Positions 16,306 to 24,767 of a stretch of 49,365 bases of DNA are shown here, in pieces. The position numbers and the translations under genes were made by a program. The stretch is from UBA6522 sp036231525. GTDB lineage: Bacteria > Pseudomonadota > Gammaproteobacteria > Steroidobacterales > Rariloculaceae. The notes under the pieces were generated by a model. That model was not told where the DNA came from, made no database searches, and saw only the letters and a program-made list of their open reading frames with translations. The stretch lies in contig JAZAGZ010000038.1 of assembly GCA_036231525.1 (NCBI GenBank), positions 1 to 49,365 on the forward strand. The letters run 5' to 3'. Within the stretch, counting starts at the first letter, position 1. Each line of letters opens with the position of its first letter.

Positions 16306-17403
16306 CTATAAACGCATGGGCATAACCACAAATTTGGCGTTCTCTGTGGTTGGCCCCTTAATTAGGCAGCTGGAGTTTGCGTCGCTGAGACCTAGCTGAA
16401 CCTGGTCCTCGTCGACAGCGCCTAGAGCGTCTAGTAAATAATTAACGTTGAAGCCAATCTCCATGCTTGGACCATCATACTTAACTTCCAAGGCTTCCTC
16501 CGCCTCTTCTTGTTCCGGATTATTCGCCTGAATATTGAGGCTGTTTTCTCCTAAGTCCAGCCGGACACCGCGGTATTTTTCGTTAGAGAGAATTGATGCT
16601 CGCTGCAACGCCTGACGAAGTAACCCCCGGTCAGCGGTAATAACGCTTTTAATGTCCTTTGGAACCACCCTGTCATATTCCGGAAAACGCCCATCGATTA
16701 GTTTGGATGTGAAGCGAATTTCGTTAAGTTGAACCCGTATATGGCCTGTGCCTATGGTGAGATCTACGTCTCCTTCATCGTTTATAAGCCGTTGCAGTTC
16801 CAAAACCCCTTTGCGCGGTACGATTACTTGCTCGTTTCTCTCGGCGGCCGCCTCAAGTTGCAACTCGGATAGGGCAAGTCGATGACCGTCCGTTGCGACG
16901 GCTCTTAGTGTTGTGTCTTCGGTCTCAAACAAAAGCCCATTTAAATAATAGCGGACGTCTTGTTGCGCCATGGAAAACTGCGTTTTTTCTAGTAGCTTTC
17001 GAAATGTTTGTCGTTTTGTTGTTAGTGTTTGTTGAGCAGCTATTTCCTCAACGGCAGGAAAATCTGCGGCGCGTAACGTAGACAAAGTAAATCGGCTCCG
17101 GCCTGCTTTTAGAATTGCCTTATCTCCACTCACACTAAATTCTATCTTTGCTCCTTCAGGTAGCGCTCTGCAAATGTCGTGCATTTTTCTCCCTGGTACC
17201 GTAATTTCGCCCGGGGTTTCGGTTTCAACTTCTGTTTGTGCTAATAGTTCAACCTCCAAATCCGTAGCAGTAATGCTTAGTTGATTTTCTTGCACTGTTA
17301 ATAAAACGTTACTTAGAATCGGCATTGTTTGCCGGCGCTCAACTACGCCAATAACCGATTGAAGTGGTTTTAATATAGTGTCCCGAGATGCGCTTAACTT
17401 CAT
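16306..17403 (-). CDS. dnaN: DNA polymerase III beta subunit, sliding clamp
   Basis: 365-residue ring-forming processivity clamp for DNA polymerase III. Three clamp folds are seen in order, beginning MKLSASRDTILKPLQSVIGV, with LTTKRQTFRKLLEKTQFSMA in the second and the C-terminus KFVVMPMRL, the hydrophobic peptide-binding end. The length is normal. It is preceded by the AT-rich dnaA-dnaN gap that I interpret as oriC, and followed closely by recF. Confidence 0.98.
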   Translation of the reverse strand: MKLSASRDTILKPLQSVIGVVERRQTMPILSNVLLTVQENQLSITATDLEVELLAQTEVETETPGEITVPGRKMHDICRALPEGAKIEFSVSGDKAILKAGRSRFTLSTLRAADFPAVEEIAAQQTLTTKRQTFRKLLEKTQFSMAQQDVRYYLNGLLFETEDTTLRAVATDGHRLALSELQLEAAAERNEQVIVPRKGVLELQRLINDEGDVDLTIGTGHIRVQLNEIRFTSKLIDGRFPEYDRVVPKDIKSVITADRGLLRQALQRASILSNEKYRGVRLDLGENSLNIQANNPEQEEAEEALEVKYDGPSMEIGFNVNYLLDALGAVDEDQVQLGLSDANSSCLIKGPTTENAKFVVMPMRL

Positions 17404-17597
17404 TGTGCAAATACCTATAATTAAATATTTATATTATTTTATTATGATTATTATTAACCTGCTGAACAATGGGTATAACCCATTTAATACTTTAAAAACA
17501 ATAGCTTATATACAAACCCGCGGTGGACTTCAGATCGTTAATCCTGTTATTTTCATGTGTATAAAACAATAGAAAAACTTATATACAGGTTTTCCAA
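17404..17597. other. oriC: Probable oriC between dnaA and dnaN
   Basis: This 194-bp gap has a strongly AT-rich block at about 17413-17460 (a possible unwinding element). It holds one perfect R-type DnaA box, TTATACACA, on the minus strand (17556-17564), and two one-mismatch boxes TTATATACA at 17506-17514 and 17579-17587. A 7-bp inverted repeat AATGGGT-ATA-ACCCATT lies at 17468-17484. The flanking genes and nearby parS sites support an origin. No comparable cluster was seen in the dnaA-rpmH gap or beside mnmG. Confidence 0.72.
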
Positions 17598-18923
17598 TTA
17601 CCCTGTTAGTGTTCTTAACAGGTTGCCATAGTCTTCAGATACTCGCGCCTCGGTTTCTCTAAGAGACTTAATTCTCCGACACGCATGGAGGACGGTTGTG
17701 TGATCTCTACCACCGAAAGCATCACCTATTTCAGGCAAGCTATGGCTCGTTAACTCTTTTGCAAGTGACATGGCGAGTTGCCGCGGGCGCGCAACGGACC
17801 GACTACGGCGTTTAGAAAGCAAGTCAGCAATACGAATTTTAAAGTACTCCGCCACAGTGCGCTGGATGTTATCTATGGTCACAAGTTTGTCTTGTAGTGC
17901 AAGCAAATCTCGAAGCGCTTCTTTTGTAAAATCCAGCGTAATAGGTTGCCCCGTAAAACGAGAGTTAGCAATCACTCGGCGTAATGCCCCTTCTAATTCT
18001 CTTACATTAGAGCGAATCCGCTGCGCGATAAAAAACGCAACCTCTTCTGGTAGATAGTGTTGTTCTACAGCAGCTTTGCTCATAAGAATGGCGGCGCTAG
18101 TTTCCAATTCAGGCGGTTCTATGGCAACGGTTAAGCCCCAACCAAAACGAGACTTTAACCGCTCCTCAAGCCCATAAACTTCTTTTGGATAACGATCACA
18201 GGTGAGAATAATTTGCCGCTGTCCCTCTAGTAAGGCGTTGAATGTATGGAAAAATTCTTCTTGGGATTGCTGCTTTCCAGCGAAAAACTGAATATCATCG
18301 ATCAACAGAGCGTCTAGGGAGCGATAGCTGCGTTTAAATTCAGCGATAGTGTTGTGTTGTAGTCCCCGAACCATATCACTCACAAATCGTTCCGAGTGGA
18401 TGTAAACAACCTTGGCGTTGGGGCGTTCTTCAAGAATCATATTTCCAACAGCATGCATTAGATGTGTTTTGCCAAGACCAACACCACCGTAGAGAAATAA
18501 TGGGTTATAGGCCCGACCTGGATTTGCACCAACCTGAAGAGCTGCAGCTCTAGCAAGCTGATTACTTTTTCCTTCAACAAAATTCTCAAATGTGAAGAGG
18601 GGATTAAGCCGACTTCCGAGCAAAGGCCGGGATGGTTGAGCTCGGGTTACTTTGGCAGCCCCAGCTGACAAAGGGGGCCGACGGCTACCCACAGCCAACT
18701 CCACGGGGATGGATCCCGCGACTAATGAAATATGATCCATGCAATTTTCTTGGATCCAGTCCACAACAAAGCGGTTCGGTGCAAGTAGTTTTAGCCCACC
18801 GTCACTTACTTCAGCCTGTAGGGGCCTAATCCAAGTGTTAAATTGCTGTTCTGAGAGCTCTAACTCCAGAGTTCTCAAACACTGTTTCCAGAGAGACGGG
18901 CGTGCCGCCGAGTTCGCTACCAC
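17598..18923 (-). CDS. dnaA: Chromosomal replication initiator DnaA
   Basis: 441-residue initiator that binds DnaA boxes at oriC and melts the origin. Domain I is the N-terminal WKQCLRTLELELSEQQFNTW. The AAA+ domain III has NPLFLYGGVGLGKTHLMHA (Walker A) and LLIDDIQFFAGK (Walker B). Domain IV carries the signature FGGRDHTTVLHACRRI. The start is GTG at 18923 with only a weak ribosome site. It is divergent from rpmH. Confidence 0.98.
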   Translation of the reverse strand: MVANSAARPSLWKQCLRTLELELSEQQFNTWIRPLQAEVSDGGLKLLAPNRFVVDWIQENCMDHISLVAGSIPVELAVGSRRPPLSAGAAKVTRAQPSRPLLGSRLNPLFTFENFVEGKSNQLARAAALQVGANPGRAYNPLFLYGGVGLGKTHLMHAVGNMILEERPNAKVVYIHSERFVSDMVRGLQHNTIAEFKRSYRSLDALLIDDIQFFAGKQQSQEEFFHTFNALLEGQRQIILTCDRYPKEVYGLEERLKSRFGWGLTVAIEPPELETSAAILMSKAAVEQHYLPEEVAFFIAQRIRSNVRELEGALRRVIANSRFTGQPITLDFTKEALRDLLALQDKLVTIDNIQRTVAEYFKIRIADLLSKRRSRSVARPRQLAMSLAKELTSHSLPEIGDAFGGRDHTTVLHACRRIKSLRETEARVSEDYGNLLRTLTG

Positions 18924-19031
18924 GGTGGTTTTTTCTTTAGTTAGTAGTTAATTGAATTTAGTGTCCGTAAGCGCCAGTTTATAATCATATCGCGCCACTT
19001 ATTTCTAAAGCTTAAACTCAAGGCGCGGGTA

Positions 19032-19060
19032 TTGACAGCCTACTAACCCCCGCGTACAGT
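19032..19060 (+). promoter_or_regulatory. rpmH promoter
   Basis: A consensus TTGACA (19032-19037), a 17-bp spacer and TACAGT (19055-19060) lie 80 bp upstream of rpmH on its strand. Good sigma70 match, and the expected place for the rpmH-rnpA-yidC transcript. Confidence 0.72.
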
Positions 19061-19140
19061 TCCCGGCTCTTTCAGACCACACATCTCTTTGTTTTGCTTA
19101 GAACTTTCTTTGCTGGACCGGAACCAAATTCGGACTCACC

Positions 19141-19275
19141 ATGAAAAGAACTTTTCAACCCAGTAACCTGAGGCGCAAACGTACCCATGGATTTCGCGCG
19201 CGCATGGCGACAAAGAGTGGGCGACAAGTACTAAAACGTCGCCGAGCGAAGGGTCGAGCGCGACTGTCCCCCTAG
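19141..19275 (+). CDS. rpmH: Ribosomal protein L34
   Basis: 44-residue L34 of the large ribosomal subunit. The start MKRTFQPSNLRRKRTHGFRA and the end KRRRAKGRARLSP are the canonical L34 sequence, very rich in Arg and Lys, at normal length. A consensus promoter lies upstream, and rnpA follows after about 25 bp, as in nearly all bacteria. Confidence 0.97.
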   Translation: MKRTFQPSNLRRKRTHGFRARMATKSGRQVLKRRRAKGRARLSP

Positions 19276-19297
19276 GGCGCGTGACCCAAGTTTTACC

Positions 19298-19666
19298 TTG
19301 GTGCGATCGGTTGCACTGTTTCCGCGCTGGCAACGTTTAGCCCAAGCGACAGAATACGGGCGTGTTTTTGCGCGGCCGGTTCGTTCTGCCGATCTTTACT
19401 TTACGGTTCTTGCACGGCCCAGCACCTGCGATAATCCCCGCCTTGGATTAGCAATTTCGAAGAAGGTCGACAAACGCGCGGTAGCGAGAAATAGGCTTAA
19501 AAGACTAAGCCGCGAAGTTTTCCGCTGCCAAGAGCTTCCGGCGTGGGACTTTGTCATTATGGCGAAGCGAAAGGCACCGGCAGTGGAGAATAAAATTTTA
19601 ATTGCAAGCTTACAGCGGCATTTCGGGCGTATTGCACGGCAGGCCGAATCAGAACAGCATGGATAA
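19298..19666 (+). CDS. rnpA: Ribonuclease P protein component
   Basis: About 120-residue basic protein that assists the RNase P RNA in tRNA 5' maturation. FPRWQRLAQATEYGRVFARP, RLGLAISKKVDKRAVARNRL and the RNR-type motif NRLKRLSREVFR identify it. The start is TTG 19298 or GTG 19301; neither has a clear ribosome site, so it may depend on rpmH translation. The stop (19664-19666) lies inside the yidC start region, an 8-nt overlap. yidD, normally between rnpA and yidC in proteobacteria, is absent. Confidence 0.93.
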   Translation: MVRSVALFPRWQRLAQATEYGRVFARPVRSADLYFTVLARPSTCDNPRLGLAISKKVDKRAVARNRLKRLSREVFRCQELPAWDFVIMAKRKAPAVENKILIASLQRHFGRIARQAESEQHG

Positions 19667-21308
19667 TACGCGTCTATTGCTCTGGATGACCTTCAGCTTA
19701 ATGCTGTGGTTTACCTATCAGGCGTGGGTGAATCAATATCCAACGCCGGTTGAGGAAGTACCGCTAGCGATAGCTGGCGAGGAACAAACGACTCAAGGTG
19801 TTCCAGCTATCCAGGATCTTCCTCAGCTCACCCAGCCATTGATCCAAGCAGCACCCCTTGTCGCTGATGCGGGAGAGCCGCCCCGAACCATTCAAATTCG
19901 GACGGATGTTTTTGATGCACTGATCGACATGCAGGGCGGCGATTTGGTTCAAGTTGCACTTCTGGACTACCCGATCGACAAAGGCTTGTCCGCTCCTGTT
20001 CGGTTATTGGACTTTAGTGATCAAGATCGGTGGGTTTTTCAAACAGGCGTTACTGGTCCTGGGCGAAGTGAATCTGGCGAGAATGAGCCGAACCATCAGG
20101 CTGAGTTTATCGCTGAGAGTAACGAGTACATTCTTGGTCCCGAGGCGGACGAACTGATCGTACGCTTAGACTGGTCAAATGTAGGGGCCTTGCGCGCACA
20201 GAAAGTGTACACGTTTCGTCGTGGGCAATATGCGGTAGACCTGAATATCATCGTTGAAAATTACGGAGATGAGGCTTGGAGCGGTGCGGGATACGCTCAG
20301 ATTTTTAGACATCATCGACCCGTTGATCGTTCTTTCACCTCAGTGGATTCCTACTCGTTCACAGGGCCCGTGCTCTATGACGGGGAGCAGTACGAAAAGC
20401 TAGATGTTGAAGATTTGATTGAGGAGCCAGTCAACCAATCTCTGGTGGGTGGATGGGTTGCAGCTATTCAACATCATTTTCTTGCAGCAGCTGTGCCACC
20501 TCCACTGGAGACATTCAATTACCGGGCAGAGGCGCAGGGGGAGGAATACGTCCTTACTGGCATATCGAATACAGTCGAGGTTCCTGCGGGTGAGCGAGAG
20601 GAATTTCCATTCACACTTTTTGTGGGGCCAAAATTGCAGGAACAGCTTGCGGCAGCTGGACCGAGTCTGGAGCTGACCGTGGATTACGGGATGTTAACTA
20701 TACTGGCGCAACCACTCTTTTGGGGCCTAGACCGAATATACAGAGTGGTCGGAAACTGGGGCTGGGCCATCATCATTATCACGATATTGATCAAGCTGGT
20801 TTTCTATAAGCTTACCGAAACAAGCGGACGCTCCATGGCCAAGATGCGAAAGCTACAGCCGCGGATGAAGGCCTTGCAGGAGACTTACAAAGACAATCGT
20901 GAGGAGCTCAGTCGGCACATGATGGATCTCTACAAACGAGAGAAAGTCAATCCGGCTGCAGGCTGTTTGCCTATACTTATACAGATGCCTTTTTTCTTTG
21001 CCTTCTATTGGGTGTTGATTGAAAGCGTCGAGATTCGACAAGCCCCCTTTATGCTCTGGATAGGTGATCTGTCGTCTAGGGACCCATACTTTGTGCTGCC
21101 CTTGCTGATGGGTGCAGCGATGTTGATTCAGACTCGTCTGAATCCAGCGCCTCCCGATCCTATTCAAGCAAAAGTTATGCAGATCATGCCGATTATGTTT
21201 ACTGTTTTCTTTGCATTTTTTCCGGCCGGATTGGTGCTCTATTGGCTCACCAATACGACGCTGTCCATTCTCCAGCAATGGCGTATCAATAAAGTCATAG
21301 CTGACTGA
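19659..21308 (+). CDS. yidC: Membrane protein insertase YidC
   Basis: 549-residue inner-membrane insertase acting with or without SecYEG. TM1 is at residues 5-22 (LLLWMTFSLMLWFTYQAW). A large periplasmic P1 beta-domain follows (about 60-330). The conserved insertase core begins near NWGWAIIIITILIKLVFY, with MKALQETYKDNREELSRHMM in the cytoplasmic hairpin and GCLPILIQMPFFFAFYWVL next. The end is basic. The start is ATG 19659, overlapping rnpA; the longer in-frame start at 19602 would add residues lying inside rnpA. Confidence 0.96.
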   Translation: MDNTRLLLWMTFSLMLWFTYQAWVNQYPTPVEEVPLAIAGEEQTTQGVPAIQDLPQLTQPLIQAAPLVADAGEPPRTIQIRTDVFDALIDMQGGDLVQVALLDYPIDKGLSAPVRLLDFSDQDRWVFQTGVTGPGRSESGENEPNHQAEFIAESNEYILGPEADELIVRLDWSNVGALRAQKVYTFRRGQYAVDLNIIVENYGDEAWSGAGYAQIFRHHRPVDRSFTSVDSYSFTGPVLYDGEQYEKLDVEDLIEEPVNQSLVGGWVAAIQHHFLAAAVPPPLETFNYRAEAQGEEYVLTGISNTVEVPAGEREEFPFTLFVGPKLQEQLAAAGPSLELTVDYGMLTILAQPLFWGLDRIYRVVGNWGWAIIIITILIKLVFYKLTETSGRSMAKMRKLQPRMKALQETYKDNREELSRHMMDLYKREKVNPAAGCLPILIQMPFFFAFYWVLIESVEIRQAPFMLWIGDLSSRDPYFVLPLLMGAAMLIQTRLNPAPPDPIQAKVMQIMPIMFTVFFAFFPAGLVLYWLTNTTLSILQQWRINKVIAD

Positions 21309-21370
21309 ACGCACGCGTTATAGTCCACCGTCAGCACGTGCTCACGTTCTAGTAAGACCAGGCGGGGGTC

Positions 21371-22726
21371 TTGAATTACCGAACCAACGACACGATAGCG
21401 GCCATCGCAACGCCTCCCGGATCCGGGGGGGTGGCGATCGTGCGGGTATCCGGAACAAAGGCGCGGGCCATTGGTCAGGAGCTAACAGGTCTGGAGCCCC
21501 AGCCCCGTTATGCGCATGTCTGCACGTTTAAAGATGACGCTGGCCGAGTAATCGACCAAGGACTAATTTTGTTCTTTCCCAGTCCACGGTCGTTTACTGG
21601 CGAGGATGTGGTTGAATTGCATGGTCACGGCGGCGTTGTGGTAAGTGAATGGCTCCTTAGCAACACTTTACGTCTCGGCGCAAGGCCGGCGGAGCCAGGA
21701 GAGTTTACTCTGCGGGCGTTTTTGAATGACAAGCTGGATCTTGCGCAAGCTGAAGCTATCGCGGATCTCGTAAATAGCGGTTCGCGTGTGGCGGCCCAGG
21801 CTGCAATGCGCTCATTAGATGGTGTGTTTTCGGAATGCGTGGACGAAGTGCAGAAGCTTCTTACGGAGTTGCGCGTTCAACTTGAAGCCTGGTTGGACTT
21901 CCCGGATGAAGAACTCGAACTCGATGATACTGGGGACTTAGAAACCCGGTTCGGTGCCGCTATTGAATCGCTCGAGCAGTTGCGTACCCAGGCGGTAAAC
22001 GGCGTAGTTCTAAGGGACGGCCTGAATATTGTGATTGCTGGTTCACCGAATGTTGGTAAGTCGAGCTTGATGAATCGACTTGCAGGCTACGACGCAGCGA
22101 TTGTTGCGAAGATACCAGGCACTACCCGGGATCCGCTGCGGGAGCACCTGTCCTTGGATGGGCTGCCCGTGAGCCTTACTGATACAGCGGGGCTGAGACA
22201 TACTCATGATTCTGTGGAGTCGGAGGGAGTGCGTCGAGCGCAGAAGGCTGCCAAGCGTGCCGATCGGCTTTTGTGGATGGTAGATGTTCGTGAGAGTCTT
22301 GATAAAGGGCTACACCAAGCACGCAGTGAGGCTGGTGAAGATGTGGCTATGTCTGTGATTCAGAATAAGGTTGATCTCGTGTCGGATGAACCAGAGCGGT
22401 TTGAGCGGGATGGGCTTACAGTCATACGCTTGTCCGCACTGACGGGTGACGGCATCGGTCTCTTGCGGGAGCACATAAAAGCTATTGCAGGGTTTGGAGG
22501 CGAGGTTGCTGGAGCGTTCAGTGCGCGCTCACGACATCTCGACGCCTTGCAGCGATCTGAGGGCTATGTCCGGGATGCTCGCGCCCAACTGCTCCAAGCT
22601 AGGGCGCTCGAACTTGCTGCAGAGGAACTGCGCTCAGCACAGTTAGCGCTCAGCGAGTTGACCGGAGCAATGTCCAGTGACGACTTGTTGGGGGAGATTT
22701 TTTCTAACTTCTGTGTTGGCAAATAA
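21371..22726 (+). CDS. mnmE: tRNA modification GTPase MnmE
   Basis: 451-residue GTPase that, with MnmG, makes the cmnm5/nm5 modification of wobble uridine. The N-terminal formyl-THF-binding domain starts DTIAAIATPPGSGGVAIVRV. The inserted G domain has GSPNVGKSSLMNRL, TTRDP and DTAGLR. The C-terminus is FCVGK with the catalytic Cys. The start is TTG with a G-rich ribosome site just upstream. Its partner mnmG lies about 5.8 kb downstream, past an accessory block. Confidence 0.97.
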   Translation: MNYRTNDTIAAIATPPGSGGVAIVRVSGTKARAIGQELTGLEPQPRYAHVCTFKDDAGRVIDQGLILFFPSPRSFTGEDVVELHGHGGVVVSEWLLSNTLRLGARPAEPGEFTLRAFLNDKLDLAQAEAIADLVNSGSRVAAQAAMRSLDGVFSECVDEVQKLLTELRVQLEAWLDFPDEELELDDTGDLETRFGAAIESLEQLRTQAVNGVVLRDGLNIVIAGSPNVGKSSLMNRLAGYDAAIVAKIPGTTRDPLREHLSLDGLPVSLTDTAGLRHTHDSVESEGVRRAQKAAKRADRLLWMVDVRESLDKGLHQARSEAGEDVAMSVIQNKVDLVSDEPERFERDGLTVIRLSALTGDGIGLLREHIKAIAGFGGEVAGAFSARSRHLDALQRSEGYVRDARAQLLQARALELAAEELRSAQLALSELTGAMSSDDLLGEIFSNFCVGK

Positions 22727-22744
22727 ATTGTTCGGTGATGATGC

Positions 22745-24322
22745 TCAGTTACGGAAGAGGTAGACCGCACCCGACTCTGGGGCCGCGTTGTCATCCTGGG
22801 TAGCATTAATGCCCGCAGTAGCGCTATCTTCGCCACGAGCCCCTACCGCCATCATTGATCCATCTCCACTAAGCGAGATGGAACTACCGAACTCATCATA
22901 GTTTTCCGTATTTGCACCTTTGACGTAGGCATCTTGGGTCCAAACATTGTTGCTGCGAGTGAACAAATACACCGCACCGGATTCGGTCGCCGAGTCATCG
23001 TCCTGTCTACCGCCAATACCTTGGGCAGCACTGTCCTCTAACTGCGAACCCACCGCCAACGTGTTTCCGTCCGCGCTCAATGCTAGGCGCGATCCAAACC
23101 AGTCATTCCGCGATATGTTCGTAGACTTGATATAAGCTTGTTGCGACCAGGTATCGCCCTCGCGAACGAAGACATAGGCAGCACCAGCAAAGGTATTCTC
23201 GTGAACGTCGGGGACCGGTGTTGAGTTGACACCAGTGGTCAGGCCGTCTTCGTCAAGAGCGCCAGCTGCTACAGTATTGCCGTCATTACTAATAGCTACG
23301 GCTATTCCCAAAGAGTCTTCTTGCTCCGCATTAACAGCTTTAAGTTTCGCGATCTCAGACCAAGTGTTTCCGTTTCGTTTGAACACGTAAACTGCTCCTG
23401 TCCCAACTAGCGGATCATCTTCATCTAAGAGCGGATCCAATCCCGGCACACCAGAACCCCCCTCGTCAAAACTCCCCACTGCCATCACGTCCCCATTGAC
23501 GCCCAAGGAAACAGCTACGCCAAAATAGTGCCCTATACCAGCATTTGAAGCTTTGACGTAAGCCTGTTGCGACCACATGCCATCGCTGCGAACAAATACG
23601 TATACGGCACCAGCCCCCGTGGCTGAGTTGTCTGACTCATCACCATTGATTCCCGTAGCCGCACTATCTTCACCAATAGCTCCCACAGCTAAAGTGTTGC
23701 CGTCGGGGCTCAGATCGATCGCGTAGCCAAACTGATCGCCGTCGCTCCAAAGATCCTCTCGAGGCGCCGGTTCACCAGTGTTTGATGCTTTGATGTAAGC
23801 CTGCTGTGACCAGGTGATTTCCTCACGTGTAAAGAGGTAAACAGCGCCAGCGCCGGGAATAGAATCATCGTCTTGGTTGCCGTCAATGCCAGTAGCAGCA
23901 CTACCCTCAAAACGGGAGAATACCGCCAGCGTGTTACCGTCCCCGCTCAGAGCAACATTTGCGCCGAAGTTGTCGCCTAGTTCCGGGCTAGATGCCTTAA
24001 CGTAGGCTTGCTGCTCCCAGCCAGCATCGCTCCGAGAGAAAACATAAACGGCACCGGCACCATAGAGCGAATTGTCCTCCTGGTTATTATTTATACCTCT
24101 GAAACCGCCGCGCTCCAGAGGGGCACCTACCGCTAGCGTGCTGCCATCATCACTAAGAGCAACGGAGTTCCCTAAAGTTGCGCCACCATTACCAAACTCA
24201 TCGCCAGCCTCAGCGTTAGAGGCTTTTATATAAGCGACCTGCCTGGGCTCTTTCTCACAAGCAGTTAGCGTGATCGTAGCCAGCAAAAACAAAAAAATGC
24301 CCGGGCGGTTGCTACTTCTCAT
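22745..24322 (-). CDS. Lipoprotein with seven FG-GAP repeats (beta-propeller)
   Basis: 525-residue predicted lipoprotein; the signal LFLLATITLTAC ends in a lipobox Cys at about residue 22. The mature part is about seven repeats of 65-75 residues, each with FGxxVALSxDGNTLAVGA, a DD/SD-rich loop (GINGDESDNSATGAGAVYVF) and WSQQAYVKASN. This is the FG-GAP_2, integrin-alpha-like pattern. The protein begins inside a repeat (VAYIKASN) and ends with VYLFRN, as in a circularly closed seven-bladed propeller. It is the last gene of a four-gene minus-strand operon. Surface binding or adhesion is inference. Confidence 0.83.
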   Translation of the reverse strand: MRSSNRPGIFLFLLATITLTACEKEPRQVAYIKASNAEAGDEFGNGGATLGNSVALSDDGSTLAVGAPLERGGFRGINNNQEDNSLYGAGAVYVFSRSDAGWEQQAYVKASSPELGDNFGANVALSGDGNTLAVFSRFEGSAATGIDGNQDDDSIPGAGAVYLFTREEITWSQQAYIKASNTGEPAPREDLWSDGDQFGYAIDLSPDGNTLAVGAIGEDSAATGINGDESDNSATGAGAVYVFVRSDGMWSQQAYVKASNAGIGHYFGVAVSLGVNGDVMAVGSFDEGGSGVPGLDPLLDEDDPLVGTGAVYVFKRNGNTWSEIAKLKAVNAEQEDSLGIAVAISNDGNTVAAGALDEDGLTTGVNSTPVPDVHENTFAGAAYVFVREGDTWSQQAYIKSTNISRNDWFGSRLALSADGNTLAVGSQLEDSAAQGIGGRQDDDSATESGAVYLFTRSNNVWTQDAYVKGANTENYDEFGSSISLSGDGSMMAVGARGEDSATAGINATQDDNAAPESGAVYLFRN

Positions 24323-24361
24323 TTCAACTCTCTGCTTTTTCTAGCCCTCTTAGAGAGGCTA

Positions 24362-24766
24362 CTACTCAGTCTCAACGTAGTCTCGGGAACGTGTGATCTC
24401 CTCACCAGTGTCCGTCAGGATAATCCTGGCTTTTTCATTCACATTCATAAACGGCGCGCCACTCAAAAGAGGCCGCCCTGTCATGGTAATTCTATCGCCT
24501 GGCTTGATGGTCTCCGTGGTCCAGCCCCTATTTACCAGAGCGTTCGCGCTGAGGCCTTCCACCTGCCATGTCACCACTGCTCCGCTCTCGTCTGTCACGT
24601 CTACAAGAGTGATTGAGTGAGGATTCATCATCCGAAACGCCACAACAGTGCCTGCCAGAGTAATAACGGTTTCGTTGTATCTCCCGGCATCTCCATGGTG
24701 CGCAACCACGCCGTCCCAACCAAGAATCAGCCCAACAGCGCTAACACCGAAAATTAATCTAGACAA
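24362..24766 (-). CDS. Exported DUF6152 family protein
   Basis: 134 residues with an N-terminal signal (LIFGVSAVGLILGWDGVVA, cleavage probably before HHG). The mature sequence has ITLAGTVVAFRMMNPHSI, WQVEGLSANALVNRGW and IKPGDRITMTGRPL, the pattern of DUF6152, a small periplasmic beta-rich family of unknown function. The start is TTG, one base after the stop of the upstream lectin-like gene, so it is likely coupled. The FG-GAP lipoprotein follows after 39 bp. Confidence 0.78.
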   Translation of the reverse strand: MSRLIFGVSAVGLILGWDGVVAHHGDAGRYNETVITLAGTVVAFRMMNPHSITLVDVTDESGAVVTWQVEGLSANALVNRGWTTETIKPGDRITMTGRPLLSGAPFMNVNEKARIILTDTGEEITRSRDYVETE

Positions 24767-24767
24767 C

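Noticed and set aside
17378..17572. 64-codon plus-strand ORF across the dnaN start and oriC
   Set aside because: Low-complexity AT-driven peptide rich in Ile and Asn; the region is better explained as the origin.
18924..19140. Second origin in the dnaA-rpmH gap
   Set aside because: AT-rich parts exist, but I saw no DnaA box within one mismatch of TTATNCACA.
19136..19333. Minus-strand ORF over rpmH
   Set aside because: Reverse-frame shadow of rpmH and rnpA; no homology-like pattern.
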